Made by a program: the position numbers and the translations under genes. A DNA stretch of 64,000 nt, taken from assembly GCA_010202465.1 (NCBI GenBank), contig CP047919.1, positions 496,001 through 560,000 on the forward strand, given 5' to 3'. Within the stretch, counting starts at the first letter, position 1, and every line of letters starts with the position of its first letter. The notes under the pieces are model-generated. The model ran no database searches. It was not told where the DNA came from and worked only from the letters and a program-made list of their open reading frames with translations. This document shows, one piece after another, positions 51,798 to 59,851 of this stretch. Origin of the DNA: Candidatus Saccharibacteria bacterium oral taxon 488 (lineage in GTDB: Bacteria; Patescibacteriota; Saccharimonadia; Saccharimonadales; Saccharimonadaceae).

Positions 51798-52543
51798 GAT
51801 CATTACTATTTGCTAAACGCTGTACAAAAGAAGTTGTACGCGATCCGATCAATCTATTCTTTGGATTAGTCTTTCCACTCGTTTTGCTTGGACTGCTCTC
51901 TATTATAAATGCCAGCATTCCCGCCGAAGCCAATAATACTATGTTTGCCATCAAAAATTTGGCACCAGGTATCGCAATGTTCGGTACGGCATTCCTAGCA
52001 CTATTCTCAGGTATGCTCCTAGCAAAAGACCGAACCTCATCATTCCTGATGCGTCTGTTTACCTCGCCTATGACAGCCCGAGATTTTATCATTGGATACA
52101 CAATTCCGATGATTATCATTGCTATCATGCAGGCAGTGATTACCCTCGTTATCGCCTGCTTTATCGGGCTCGACTTTTCAGTGCATATTATTGGGGCAAT
52201 CGTTATTACAACGGTAACGTCGCTTCTATTTGTTGGATGTGGGTTATTCTTCGGCAGTCTCATTAACGAGCGAGCAGTTGGCGGTATATGTGGCGCCCTG
52301 CTCACCAATGTCGCTGGCTGGCTGTCGGGCGTATTTGTCCCGGTTGATCTCATCGGCGGTGGTTTTAAAATGGTTGCGGAAGCACTGCCATTTTACCACA
52401 GTGTTGCCGCCATTAAAGGCAGCATTGAGGGGAATTGGCAAGTCATCACACCACATCTACTGATTGTTTTGTGTTATACCACCGTTATCTTTACACTCGC
52501 TATCTATATCTTTCGGCGAAAGATGACCGGGCGAAACACCTGA
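51794..52543 (+). CDS. ABC-2 type transporter permease
   Basis: 249 aa with six transmembrane helices and the ABC-2 membrane fold: amphipathic N-terminus KRCTKEVVRDPINLFFGLVFP, FLALFSGMLLAKDR, FLMRLFTSPM, and PVDLIGGGFKMVAEALPFYHSV near the end. Partner of the preceding ATPase. The stop is followed by a strong terminator. Confidence 0.9.
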   Translation: MRSLLFAKRCTKEVVRDPINLFFGLVFPLVLLGLLSIINASIPAEANNTMFAIKNLAPGIAMFGTAFLALFSGMLLAKDRTSSFLMRLFTSPMTARDFIIGYTIPMIIIAIMQAVITLVIACFIGLDFSVHIIGAIVITTVTSLLFVGCGLFFGSLINERAVGGICGALLTNVAGWLSGVFVPVDLIGGGFKMVAEALPFYHSVAAIKGSIEGNWQVITPHLLIVLCYTTVIFTLAIYIFRRKMTGRNT

Positions 52544-52579
52544 TTTACCTGGCACACTAGAACTCAACTATCCATCGCG

Positions 52580-52606
52580 AAAGCCGCCTCTTACCGGCGG
52601 CTTTTG
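52580..52606. terminator. Terminator between the ABC operon and tRNA-Leu
   Basis: AAAGCCGCC (52580-52588), 7-nt loop, GGCGGCTTT (52596-52604) then TTG. It can end both the exporter operon and the converging tRNA-Leu transcript. Confidence 0.8.
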
Positions 52607-52615
52607 TAACGATTA

Positions 52616-52701
52616 TGGTGCGCGAGGCGGGAATCGAACCCGCACGACTTTTGGTCAAGGGATTTTAAGTCCCTCGCGTCTACCAATTCCGCCACTCGCG
52701 C
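52616..52701 (-). tRNA. tRNA-Leu (anticodon TAA), CCA encoded
   Basis: Class II tRNA of 86 nt: acceptor GCGCGAG/CTCGCGC, discriminator A, encoded CCA. Anticodon loop CTTAAAA on a GGGA/TCCC stem; long variable arm; T arm GGGTTCGATTCCC. Confidence 0.92.
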
Positions 52702-52702
52702 A

Positions 52703-53102
52703 TACCTCCATAGTATACTATATTTATAAAGTAAAATGTACACCCTACGCGCCAATATGGTGTAGATAGTTGGCCTAAGAACGAGATGACACTGGCATCT
52801 TGCTGCCCAGTATACCAAACGAAAAGTCTGCCAAAGAAATTCACCTACTACATAATAAAGACGACTGTACTTTTTTACTTTATTGACGCTTTTATTTTGA
52901 AAACTAAGCAAGAAAAACAGTAAACTTTTCTCGATTTACTATCTCAAAAATTGTTCTATTCAATGAAGCAATCTGTTATGTTTCATCATCTTTGTGCCTC
53001 CTGTATCCATCAATACCACAATAATATCATTGACAATCATTTATATAAATGTTGCTGTCAAATTCCAGTGTGACGCGCTGTAGCTTACCCTCATTTTACA
53101 TA
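52703..53102. other. AT-rich intergenic stretch, possibly decayed foreign DNA
   Basis: No convincing gene. It contains the tRNA-Leu promoter region (TATACT near 52714), a perfect 14-bp palindrome CATTTATATAAATG (53038-53051) sharing a half-site with the AbrB operator, and on the minus strand a perfect AGGAGG (52997-53002) before a 9-codon frame (52960-52989). Composition resembles the adjacent 124-aa gene rather than the rest of the window. Confidence 0.45.
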
Positions 53103-53477
53103 CTACATCTGAAATGCCGTTATCCAAAAACATATTCCGGCTATAAGTGAGATCGGAGTCATAACATATTTTTCTTTCTTACTTTTTGAAATCATGTTCA
53201 TAATCGTATTCAAAGTTAGGTAAGCGGCGAAGAAGAGACAAATATATTTGGTAACCGTAAAAGGCAACCATAAGGAAATAAAACCCCCGGCTTGCAAAAT
53301 AATGATCATTGCAAAAATTTGGATAACCACCGAAATGACTGCCATAACTCTAAATTTCTTAGGTAAGATTTTATGTTGTCCACCCATGGTAAATTCGCCC
53401 AAAGGCAAGCCGCAAGCAACAAGAACGGTCATAGTTGCTATAATTCCAAATAATACTGCACCTGATATTGAAAACAT
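53103..53477 (-). CDS. Four-helix membrane protein, probably acquired
   Basis: 124 aa with four hydrophobic helices (about 1-24, 43-65, 72-93, 104-122), a short loop GEFTMGGQHKILPKKFR after the first, and a basic loop SKSKKEK before the last. It looks like a small integral membrane protein of low-GC Gram-positives, but I cannot name the family. Markedly more A/T-rich than every neighbour and located between tRNA genes, a common integration setting. SD GGGAG 11 nt before the ATG; TATAAT near 53555-53560 next to an AGCTCTC/GAGAGCT hairpin. Confidence 0.62.
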   Translation of the reverse strand: MFSISGAVLFGIIATMTVLVACGLPLGEFTMGGQHKILPKKFRVMAVISVVIQIFAMIIILQAGGFISLWLPFTVTKYICLFFAAYLTLNTIMNMISKSKKEKYVMTPISLIAGICFWITAFQM

Positions 53478-53592
53478 AACTCAATATTCTCCCTTCGCAA
53501 AATACAAAAATTCAGTTACAAATTCAACTTTATTTCACTCAATATTTTTATTTATAATTATAGCTCTCCAAGAGAGCTTTTATCGACAATCC

Positions 53593-53666
53593 TGGAGGCA
53601 CGTACGAGAGTCGAACTCGTCTAAAAGGTTTTGCAGACCTCTGCGTAACCGCTCCGCCAACGCGCC
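53593..53666 (-). tRNA. tRNA-Cys (anticodon GCA), CCA encoded
   Basis: 74 nt. Acceptor GGCGCGT / ACGTGCC with one G-U pair, discriminator U as required for Cys, encoded CCA. Anticodon loop CTGCAAA on an AGGT/ACCT stem. Confidence 0.92.
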
Positions 53667-53679
53667 GCTCTGTTACATT

Positions 53680-53767
53680 TGGTGCGAGCGAGAAGACTTG
53701 AACTTCCACGAGCGTAATGCTCACTAGCCCCTCAAGCTAGCGCGTCTACCAATTCCGCCACGCCCGC
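53680..53767 (-). tRNA. tRNA-Leu (anticodon GAG), CCA encoded
   Basis: 88 nt, class II. Acceptor GCGGGCG/CGCTCGC with one G-U pair, discriminator A, encoded CCA; anticodon stem CTAGC/GCTAG with loop TTGAGGG. Only 13 bp from tRNA-Cys, probably one transcript. Confidence 0.92.
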
Positions 53768-53791
53768 ATGACCACCTACCATTATACCTGA

Positions 53792-55585
53792 TTACGGTGT
53801 TTTGTAAACGGATTCGCGGCGAACTGTCCAGTAGATCACGTCAGCAAACCGATCGGTGGGATATACCAACCGCATTGACTTATCAAGCGCCGACACGGAA
53901 CGCAAGTGAATGTAGTCCAGTTGCACTTGATATAGTGCGAGGGCCGGCACATCGGACTGCCAATGCTTGGTAAACGCTTGGTATTTGCTAACTCGCTGCT
54001 TAGCACTCCGTTTGGCACGACCAGCTGCGAGGGCATCATCAGCTACGGCGCTATTATAATTAGCAAAATTGAGACCGCCTTGATTGGCCTGTGACGAATG
54101 CCAATAGGCAAAGACATCGGCGTCACCGCCCAGCACCAACTCATACAATAGCACATCAAAACCGCGCGGCCGCAGGACCGACTGCAAAACGTTCTGCGAG
54201 GCATCATTTGGATCAACCACCCGTAAATCAACGGTGATATGCAGCGTTTCCTGCCAGACTTTTACGAGTTCACGCGCAATAGTTTCAAAATCAGAGCCCT
54301 TGAGCGTCACGAACGACAATTGCAAAACCTGCTCACCCTTTTTACGCTGATTACCGACCACCTTCCATCCTTCTTCGTCCAGTAATTTTTTCGCTGCTTC
54401 TGTGTCATACGGCAAACGACCGGCCAGCTGCCCGTCCACTTGGTCGTCAAAAATTGGGCCATGTAGTGGCTTCCTCGCAAAGGCAAACTTCTCGCGCAGC
54501 GCCTGGGTATTAATCGACTGGACCAGCGCTTGTCGAACTTTGCGCGAACTCACCACTTCGCTCTGGGTGTTAAATAATGCGTAGACACCATCGTTAATAG
54601 CGTACGACCGCGAGGCATACATATGACGGATCTGGTCTGACTGAGCCATGTATGATAACTCCGGTGTCGCCATAATTTCACTCGTCTTGAGACCTTTGGT
54701 GATCTCGTCCCGCGTCGGATATACATACAGCTGAAAGCGATCCAGCTTCGGCGCACCATGATGATACTGCGAGTTCGCCACGAGATGAAGCACTTTTTTC
54801 GACCCATCAGCATTAGCATTCTGTAAAATCCGCATGGCAAACGGCCCAGAGGTTACGGGCGACTTACCATAACCATGCTCGCGTAGCTCAGCCGGATTAA
54901 CTTCACTGAGGCTGTGCTGAGGTAAAATCGGAAAGGTGAGAGCGTGCATGAATGGTGCATACGGGGCTGGCAGAGTAAATTGTACTGTCCGCTCGTCAAC
55001 CTGCTTGACGTTGATCGACTGCCAGCCAGTAATTGACGATTGTGTCCGTGCATCCTTGAGTAGATTAACAGTAAACACCACGTCGCGAGCATCCAGCGGC
55101 GCTCCGTCTGACCACTTGAGATTACGGCGCAATTTGACCATGTACTCAGTCTCGGCCTCATTGACTGTGACCGACTCAGCGAGGTCGCCCTTGATGTGCC
55201 CGGTTGTATCATAATTATAAAGACTCGCAAACATCAGTCGGGCCGCTGACTTTTCGGCACTACTACGAGCAAAGATTGGGTTCAGTGTCTCTAATGGCCC
55301 CAGCACGCCCTCTGAGTACGACCCACCCCTGGCTGGTGCATTATGAGCGTACAATTCACGAAATGACAGCCACTGCACCATGCTGACCGTAATTAACAAA
55401 ATAACCAGAAAGATCCACCCCAGGACATGGCGCTTGACTCCAGCCAAATGTTCGAGGCGCGAAGAGATAAACATATGCGTGTGACGCAAGGTCGTTTTAG
55501 TCAGTTTTTGCGCTTGCCCATCAAGATCTTTTGTTGCGAAGTCCAGCCGCAGAAATTTTTTCCAAGATGATTTTTTTGTGTCCAA
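53792..55585 (-). CDS. Peptide/nickel ABC transporter substrate-binding protein (SBP family 5), membrane-anchored
   Basis: 597 aa, OppA/DppA-type. A cytoplasmic basic N-terminus and one transmembrane helix (about 55-75) replace the usual lipoprotein signal. The binding domain includes LETLNPIFARSSAEK, LRRNLKWSDGAPLDARDVVFTV, SGPFAMRIL, and KVRQALVQSINTQAL. Import of peptides is expected for an auxotrophic epibiont. No permease or ATPase is adjacent. The start is TTG with AGGAG 7 nt upstream, 9 nt after the secG stop. Confidence 0.9.
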   Translation of the reverse strand: MDTKKSSWKKFLRLDFATKDLDGQAQKLTKTTLRHTHMFISSRLEHLAGVKRHVLGWIFLVILLITVSMVQWLSFRELYAHNAPARGGSYSEGVLGPLETLNPIFARSSAEKSAARLMFASLYNYDTTGHIKGDLAESVTVNEAETEYMVKLRRNLKWSDGAPLDARDVVFTVNLLKDARTQSSITGWQSINVKQVDERTVQFTLPAPYAPFMHALTFPILPQHSLSEVNPAELREHGYGKSPVTSGPFAMRILQNANADGSKKVLHLVANSQYHHGAPKLDRFQLYVYPTRDEITKGLKTSEIMATPELSYMAQSDQIRHMYASRSYAINDGVYALFNTQSEVVSSRKVRQALVQSINTQALREKFAFARKPLHGPIFDDQVDGQLAGRLPYDTEAAKKLLDEEGWKVVGNQRKKGEQVLQLSFVTLKGSDFETIARELVKVWQETLHITVDLRVVDPNDASQNVLQSVLRPRGFDVLLYELVLGGDADVFAYWHSSQANQGGLNFANYNSAVADDALAAGRAKRSAKQRVSKYQAFTKHWQSDVPALALYQVQLDYIHLRSVSALDKSMRLVYPTDRFADVIYWTVRRESVYKTP

Positions 55586-55594
55586 GGCGCGCTC

Positions 55595-55831
55595 CTAGCC
55601 CTTCAGACTCGGCAGCACCAAACTCGCCAAGATCGACAGTACGAACACAACAGCAAACACGATAGTCACATCAAACAAGTTCTTGTCAAAACCTCGCCGC
55701 GTGGTGAACAGTTCGCCCGACGAGCCAAAGCCTGCACCTAGGCTCGCGCCACGCTGCTGCAACAATATGGCAATGATCATCAAAATGGCTGATCCTAATG
55801 TGACATACGGCAAAATAGTATCAAGTAACAT
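55595..55831 (-). CDS. secG: Preprotein translocase subunit SecG
   Basis: 78 aa with two transmembrane helices and the SecG signature ILLQQRGASLGAGFGSSGELFTTRRG between them. Stabilises the SecYEG channel. SD AAGGAG before the ATG; upstream of the peptide-binding protein. Confidence 0.93.
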   Translation of the reverse strand: MLLDTILPYVTLGSAILMIIAILLQQRGASLGAGFGSSGELFTTRRGFDKNLFDVTIVFAVVFVLSILASLVLPSLKG

Positions 55832-55840
55832 GCTTTCTCC

Positions 55841-56212
55841 TTATTCTGGCGCCGGCTTGATAACGAAGGCGCTACTTACTATATAGTTTACCAGACTGAG
55901 TATGATTCCGGCAAGAATCGACGAGCCAAAACTCATGGATAATCCCGGCGCCAGCGCCAATGATATGTAAACCATGATGCCATTCACCACCAGCGTAAAT
56001 AAACCGAGTGTGAGCAAGATCGCCGGTAGTGATAAAATGACAACGATTGGTTTTAAGATAGAGTTGACGATCGAAAAGATTAGGCCAGCGAGGACAAACG
56101 TTGCCGTCGTCTCGACCACTGGCTCACTCGTCCCGAGAAGCCGCACCGCCACCCAGATGCCAACAGAATTAAGTATCCACCTGACAAAAAATATTGCAAA
56201 TTGTCGTCTCAT
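55841..56212 (-). CDS. Phage-holin-4 superfamily (four-helix) membrane protein
   Basis: 123 aa with four hydrophobic helices and the family pattern IVNSILKPIVVILSLPAILLTLGLF, VNGIMVYISLALAPG. Common in non-phage bacteria with unknown role; no other phage gene nearby. A TATAAT box precedes the ATG by 11 nt. Confidence 0.82.
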   Translation of the reverse strand: MRRQFAIFFVRWILNSVGIWVAVRLLGTSEPVVETTATFVLAGLIFSIVNSILKPIVVILSLPAILLTLGLFTLVVNGIMVYISLALAPGLSMSFGSSILAGIILSLVNYIVSSAFVIKPAPE

Positions 56213-56237
56213 GACTACATTTCATTATATCATAACG

Positions 56238-56606
56238 CTAACAGGCGCCGTCGACTACCTTGCGCTCAGTGTTCTTGATGTGCAGCTGGAGCTGCTGGCG
56301 ACTACTCGTCCCCTCAATGCAGATCGCGGCTGGCGTCGAACCAGACGGTGGGATTGTTCGTACAGTGATTACGATGTCTGGCGAGCCACTCTTGAACGAC
56401 TGCGGCAATGTCGTTGGGTATGACCCTTTGAAGTTTTTCTCCTGCTCCGCCGCTGATAGCGCATTCTGTAGATCTGACGTTATAGCCTTACGCACCGTCT
56501 CTTTGCGCCACCCGTTATAGCTGACGAGACCGATACCCGCCAAGATGCCGATAACCACAACGACAATTAGTATTTCTATGACGGTAAATCCATACTTGCG
56601 ACTCAT
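56238..56606 (-). CDS. Type IV prepilin-like protein
   Basis: 122 aa. Class III signal MSRKYG-FTVIEILIVVVVIGILAGIG with Glu5 of the mature pilin, then a small globular head with two cysteines (AAICIEG and DGAC, possible D-loop disulfide). The substrate for a prepilin peptidase that is not in the window. Extended -10 TGCTATCAT ends 7 nt before the ATG. Confidence 0.9.
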   Translation of the reverse strand: MSRKYGFTVIEILIVVVVIGILAGIGLVSYNGWRKETVRKAITSDLQNALSAAEQEKNFKGSYPTTLPQSFKSGSPDIVITVRTIPPSGSTPAAICIEGTSSRQQLQLHIKNTERKVVDGAC

Positions 56607-56608
56607 AC

Positions 56609-58192
56609 TTATGATGATAGCATAAGCATAATCTTTTTCGCTAGCTCTTTATCCACGATTTTTTCCAGGTCGGTGAGTGAGGCATTCCGTATACGGCTGA
56701 TGCTACCAAATTTTTTCAGCAATTTGGCGCGGGTTTTTGGCCCAATGCCAGGAATTTCCTCCAGCTGGTTTTTCGTTTGCTGCTGACGTTTGAGCGCGGT
56801 GTGATAGCTTACGGCAAAGCGATGTGACTCGTCGCGGATGCGCTGGAACAGTTTGACGATGTCGGTTGTCGCAAGGGTATTCTCGTCCGCCGTCGGACGT
56901 TCGTTGCGAGTTTGCTCCATGCTAGCTCGTAAGTTTTTTGAATGCGAACTGGCGTTGCGCCGACTCGGATGTAAATTCACTATATAAACATCGCCGTCTT
57001 CATGGATGGCAATATCTACCCGCAACTGCAGCCGAACCTGCTCAATGAACGCTATGTCAATTTGCGAACCAGTCTTATGCACCAATAATTCTTCCTCGCG
57101 CTTGGCGATGCTGACAATCGGCACGGTGACGCCACGCTCATCACGCGCTCTAATGGCTGCCGCTAGTTGACCTTTGCCGCCGTCAATCAGTAGCAGATCA
57201 GGACGACCCCAACTTTTCAGATGACGCTCACTCAGCCGGCGAAAAATCGTCTGATAGATATTGCCGGTGTCATCATTTTTCTCACTGACTTTGAACTTGC
57301 GGTACTCCGCCCGGTCGCTCACGCCATTGGTAAATACCACCATGCTGGAGACAACTTGCCGGCCGCTCATGTGTGAAATGTCATAGCCCTCGATGCGCAC
57401 TGGGATATCTTTTAGACCCAACAATTTCGCCAAATCAGCCAGCGCCTTGTCTTTAGAAATATCCAAGAATTCTTTGTCGCCAAAACAAACCCGCCGCTGT
57501 AACTCCCGCATGGCGCTGAGCTTATTGCGAAGATCAGCCGCCCGCTCAAAATCATGCAGTCCAGCCGCCGTTTTCATGTCGCGTTCCAGCTCGGCAGCGA
57601 TGGCTTTACGATTGCCCTTGATGTAGCTGATGAGTTTGCGTAAATTAGCTTTATAGGCAGCTGATCCATCACTCAGCCGCGGGCTCAAGCCCAAATCTTC
57701 ATCCAACTTCGACTGCCCTGGTCGCCTCTGCCTGGTCAAATACGGAAACACTCGCCGCAAATATCGCAGGGCTTTTTTCAAGGCAAAGCCATTATAAAAC
57801 GGGCCAACATATTCTGCGCCGTCATCGGCTGGATTGCGCGTAAAACTGACGGTCGGCCACTCACTTTTCATGTCGATTCGCACATACATCTGCGATTTAT
57901 CGTCGCGCAGCAGTACGTTGTAGCGCGGCATATAACGCTTGACCATCTCGCTTTCCAGAAACAAAGCATCAACCTCGCTCTCGGTCTCAATCCAATCAGT
58001 ATCAGCAATTTCCGCCACCAGCGCCATGGTTTTATTGTCCCGACCGCGCGAATCCTGAAAATACTGACGCACGCGGTTTTTCAGCACCGCCGCCTTGCCC
58101 ACATAAATAATCTCGCCGCTGGCTGACTTATGAAAATAGACACCGGGAGTGCAGGGTAAGGTTTTGAGTTTTTGCTGCAACCGTTGATTCAC
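56609..58192 (-). CDS. uvrC: Excinuclease ABC subunit C
   Basis: Makes both incisions in nucleotide excision repair. 527 aa: GIY-YIG domain (GVYFHKSASGEIIYVGKAA), UVR helices (ERAADLRNKLSAMRELQR), RNase H-like second nuclease (IEGYDISHMSGRQVVSSMVV, LLIDGGKGQLAAA) and tandem HhH (LEEIPGIGPKTRAKLLKKFG). The start is taken as GTG at 58192: TATAAT (58200-58205) ends 7 nt upstream, while the ATG at 58201 overlaps that -10 box. Confidence 0.95.
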   Translation of the reverse strand: MNQRLQQKLKTLPCTPGVYFHKSASGEIIYVGKAAVLKNRVRQYFQDSRGRDNKTMALVAEIADTDWIETESEVDALFLESEMVKRYMPRYNVLLRDDKSQMYVRIDMKSEWPTVSFTRNPADDGAEYVGPFYNGFALKKALRYLRRVFPYLTRQRRPGQSKLDEDLGLSPRLSDGSAAYKANLRKLISYIKGNRKAIAAELERDMKTAAGLHDFERAADLRNKLSAMRELQRRVCFGDKEFLDISKDKALADLAKLLGLKDIPVRIEGYDISHMSGRQVVSSMVVFTNGVSDRAEYRKFKVSEKNDDTGNIYQTIFRRLSERHLKSWGRPDLLLIDGGKGQLAAAIRARDERGVTVPIVSIAKREEELLVHKTGSQIDIAFIEQVRLQLRVDIAIHEDGDVYIVNLHPSRRNASSHSKNLRASMEQTRNERPTADENTLATTDIVKLFQRIRDESHRFAVSYHTALKRQQQTKNQLEEIPGIGPKTRAKLLKKFGSISRIRNASLTDLEKIVDKELAKKIMLMLSS

Positions 58193-58213
58193 AGCTACCA
58201 TTATATCAAGCGA

Positions 58214-59017
58214 TCACGTCTTGCCGACAAAACCACTGAGCACACCATCCAGCTCGCCCTGAGCAAGTCGTACCGCCCACTCTTGGCGCTCAAGGAATGA
58301 CAATAATCCGGCCTTTAGCCCAAACCAGCCTAACTTTTGTCTAGCTTCGGCAACTTTTCTCGATTGTTCTCTAAATGTATAATACTGGTCGCGACAATCT
58401 TGCGGAATGTCTGAAATTTTGCGGTTTGGCATTATAACTTTTATTAGTTCCTCGACTTTTTCTGTGTCTTTTGGACGCCAGCCGGTAATTGAACGACATC
58501 CGTACGCTCCTAATTGAGCAATTGGATTAAGGATAGCGCATACTGTCTCGCCATCTCTCTTCACAAGCCACTGATCAAGACTAGCTGGGGGAATTTCCGT
58601 CTCAATACCGCCGAGGCGCCAGTATAAACGACCTTCATCATCAACATAACGATCGCCGACGAAATCAAATATACCACGACGATTTTTTTCGTATGGATTA
58701 AGTCCAAATGCCGAAACTACCAACTTATCACCGATAGCATCGGTAATTTCCTGCCGACAACTCTTCACAACAGTCTTATCTGTGCTTTGCACTAATGTAT
58801 CAAGGTCTCGCACCGTACCGTTTTTACGTAGACGCGGTAAATCCACACCATTGGGCAGACAAACAACACGATTACCCCAATCAATTTCGGCAGCATTGGT
58901 AACTGCATGCAGACCTAGCCCGCCAACAACGTTATACGGAACTTCGCGATCTTTCATTCTGTCATGAATGCTGCGTTCTGCAAGCAGCGAGTACATATTT
59001 CCTGAAACTTCACTCAT
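58214..59017 (-). CDS. Nucleotidyltransferase-fold-like protein
   Basis: 267 aa. VVGGLGLHAV (30-39) and NGTVRDLDTLV (66-76) match the GG and R-x-D-x-D pattern of minimal nucleotidyltransferases such as AbiEii/MNT. The middle is rich in charged strands, and a C-terminal helical segment ends WAVRLAQGELDGVLSGF. Substrate unknown. AAGGA lies 7 nt before the ATG at 59017; a second ATG at 58996 has AGGAAA. It follows the HD gene by 18 bp, probably one operon. Confidence 0.6.
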   Translation of the reverse strand: MSEVSGNMYSLLAERSIHDRMKDREVPYNVVGGLGLHAVTNAAEIDWGNRVVCLPNGVDLPRLRKNGTVRDLDTLVQSTDKTVVKSCRQEITDAIGDKLVVSAFGLNPYEKNRRGIFDFVGDRYVDDEGRLYWRLGGIETEIPPASLDQWLVKRDGETVCAILNPIAQLGAYGCRSITGWRPKDTEKVEELIKVIMPNRKISDIPQDCRDQYYTFREQSRKVAEARQKLGWFGLKAGLLSFLERQEWAVRLAQGELDGVLSGFVGKT

Positions 59018-59035
59018 ACTATAGTCCTTGTCCGC

Positions 59036-59773
59036 CTATTGTAAATCATTTGTCTTAGTTATATCAAGTAAATACCCTTCCAAAAACTGACTCCACTCCG
59101 GCACATTCTTTTCGCGGAAATAGGCATGAAGGAAATCAACCATAACGTGCTGACGCTTCCTCGCTTCTATTCGCCCCGGCTCCGTCAGCATCAAGCCTTT
59201 CAATTTCAGCAACTTCTCAAAAAAGTGATTAATAAAGCCGTCGGTATCATGCGTGTTGCCGTTAATGTCGTATTCTTCCGCCGCTAGATCAACATTTGGC
59301 CAAACCGCGGGGTCAAAAATCCGCCCACCGTGATGGCAGGCATACATCAATCCTCGCTCAATCCCAACCGCGCCAATAGCATCGCACATGTCAGCGTCAG
59401 ACACTAGCTGCCCTGCCAACCGCTGCGGCTGCTGCCCGTCCAGCCGTTTGCCATAACCAATCGCCGCAATATTTTCTAATACCGCCTGGCATAAGTCAGC
59501 GGCCACTCCCGCCTCCGCCATACTATTGACCGCGTTCGTCAATTTCTCCGCCTGCGCTTTGCCGACTAATTTGTAATCGTCAATGTCATGCAACCAAGCC
59601 GTCAATAGCACTTCGTACAGGTCTACCGGCTCATTACATTCGCTCGCAAAACGTTCCGCCAGCAGTGCCACCCGCTCAACGTGATCATCAGCATGGCCTG
59701 ATGGGTCGCCGCCTAATATATCACGCACTTTATTTTTTATTGTCTCAAGTTGAGCTATCTGCCGTTCGTCCAT
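59036..59773 (-). CDS. HD-domain phosphohydrolase
   Basis: 245 aa with the HD metal site: HADDHVERVALLAERFA, WLHDIDDYKLVG (HD pair) and LVSDADMCDAIG. HD proteins hydrolyse nucleotides or phosphomonoesters; substrate not predictable. TACAAT (59780-59785) ends 6 nt before the ATG. Divergent from the ThrE gene. Confidence 0.88.
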   Translation of the reverse strand: MDERQIAQLETIKNKVRDILGGDPSGHADDHVERVALLAERFASECNEPVDLYEVLLTAWLHDIDDYKLVGKAQAEKLTNAVNSMAEAGVAADLCQAVLENIAAIGYGKRLDGQQPQRLAGQLVSDADMCDAIGAVGIERGLMYACHHGGRIFDPAVWPNVDLAAEEYDINGNTHDTDGFINHFFEKLLKLKGLMLTEPGRIEARKRQHVMVDFLHAYFREKNVPEWSQFLEGYLLDITKTNDLQ

Positions 59774-59851
59774 AAGCTTATTGTATCACCCATGCAGGTC
59801 TCGACCCACTAAACTATTTTCATTTTAGCCAAGAGGCGCTATAGTAGTGAT

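Noticed and set aside
52591..52911. 106-aa minus-strand frame spanning tRNA-Leu
   Set aside because: Its C-terminal half is the translated tRNA-Leu gene (VAELVDARDLKS-type shadow), a well-known false protein.
55841..56212. Prophage, suggested by holin-like and baseplate-J-like proteins
   Set aside because: The two genes are 46 kb apart, each among housekeeping genes, and no terminase, capsid, integrase or portal gene is present.
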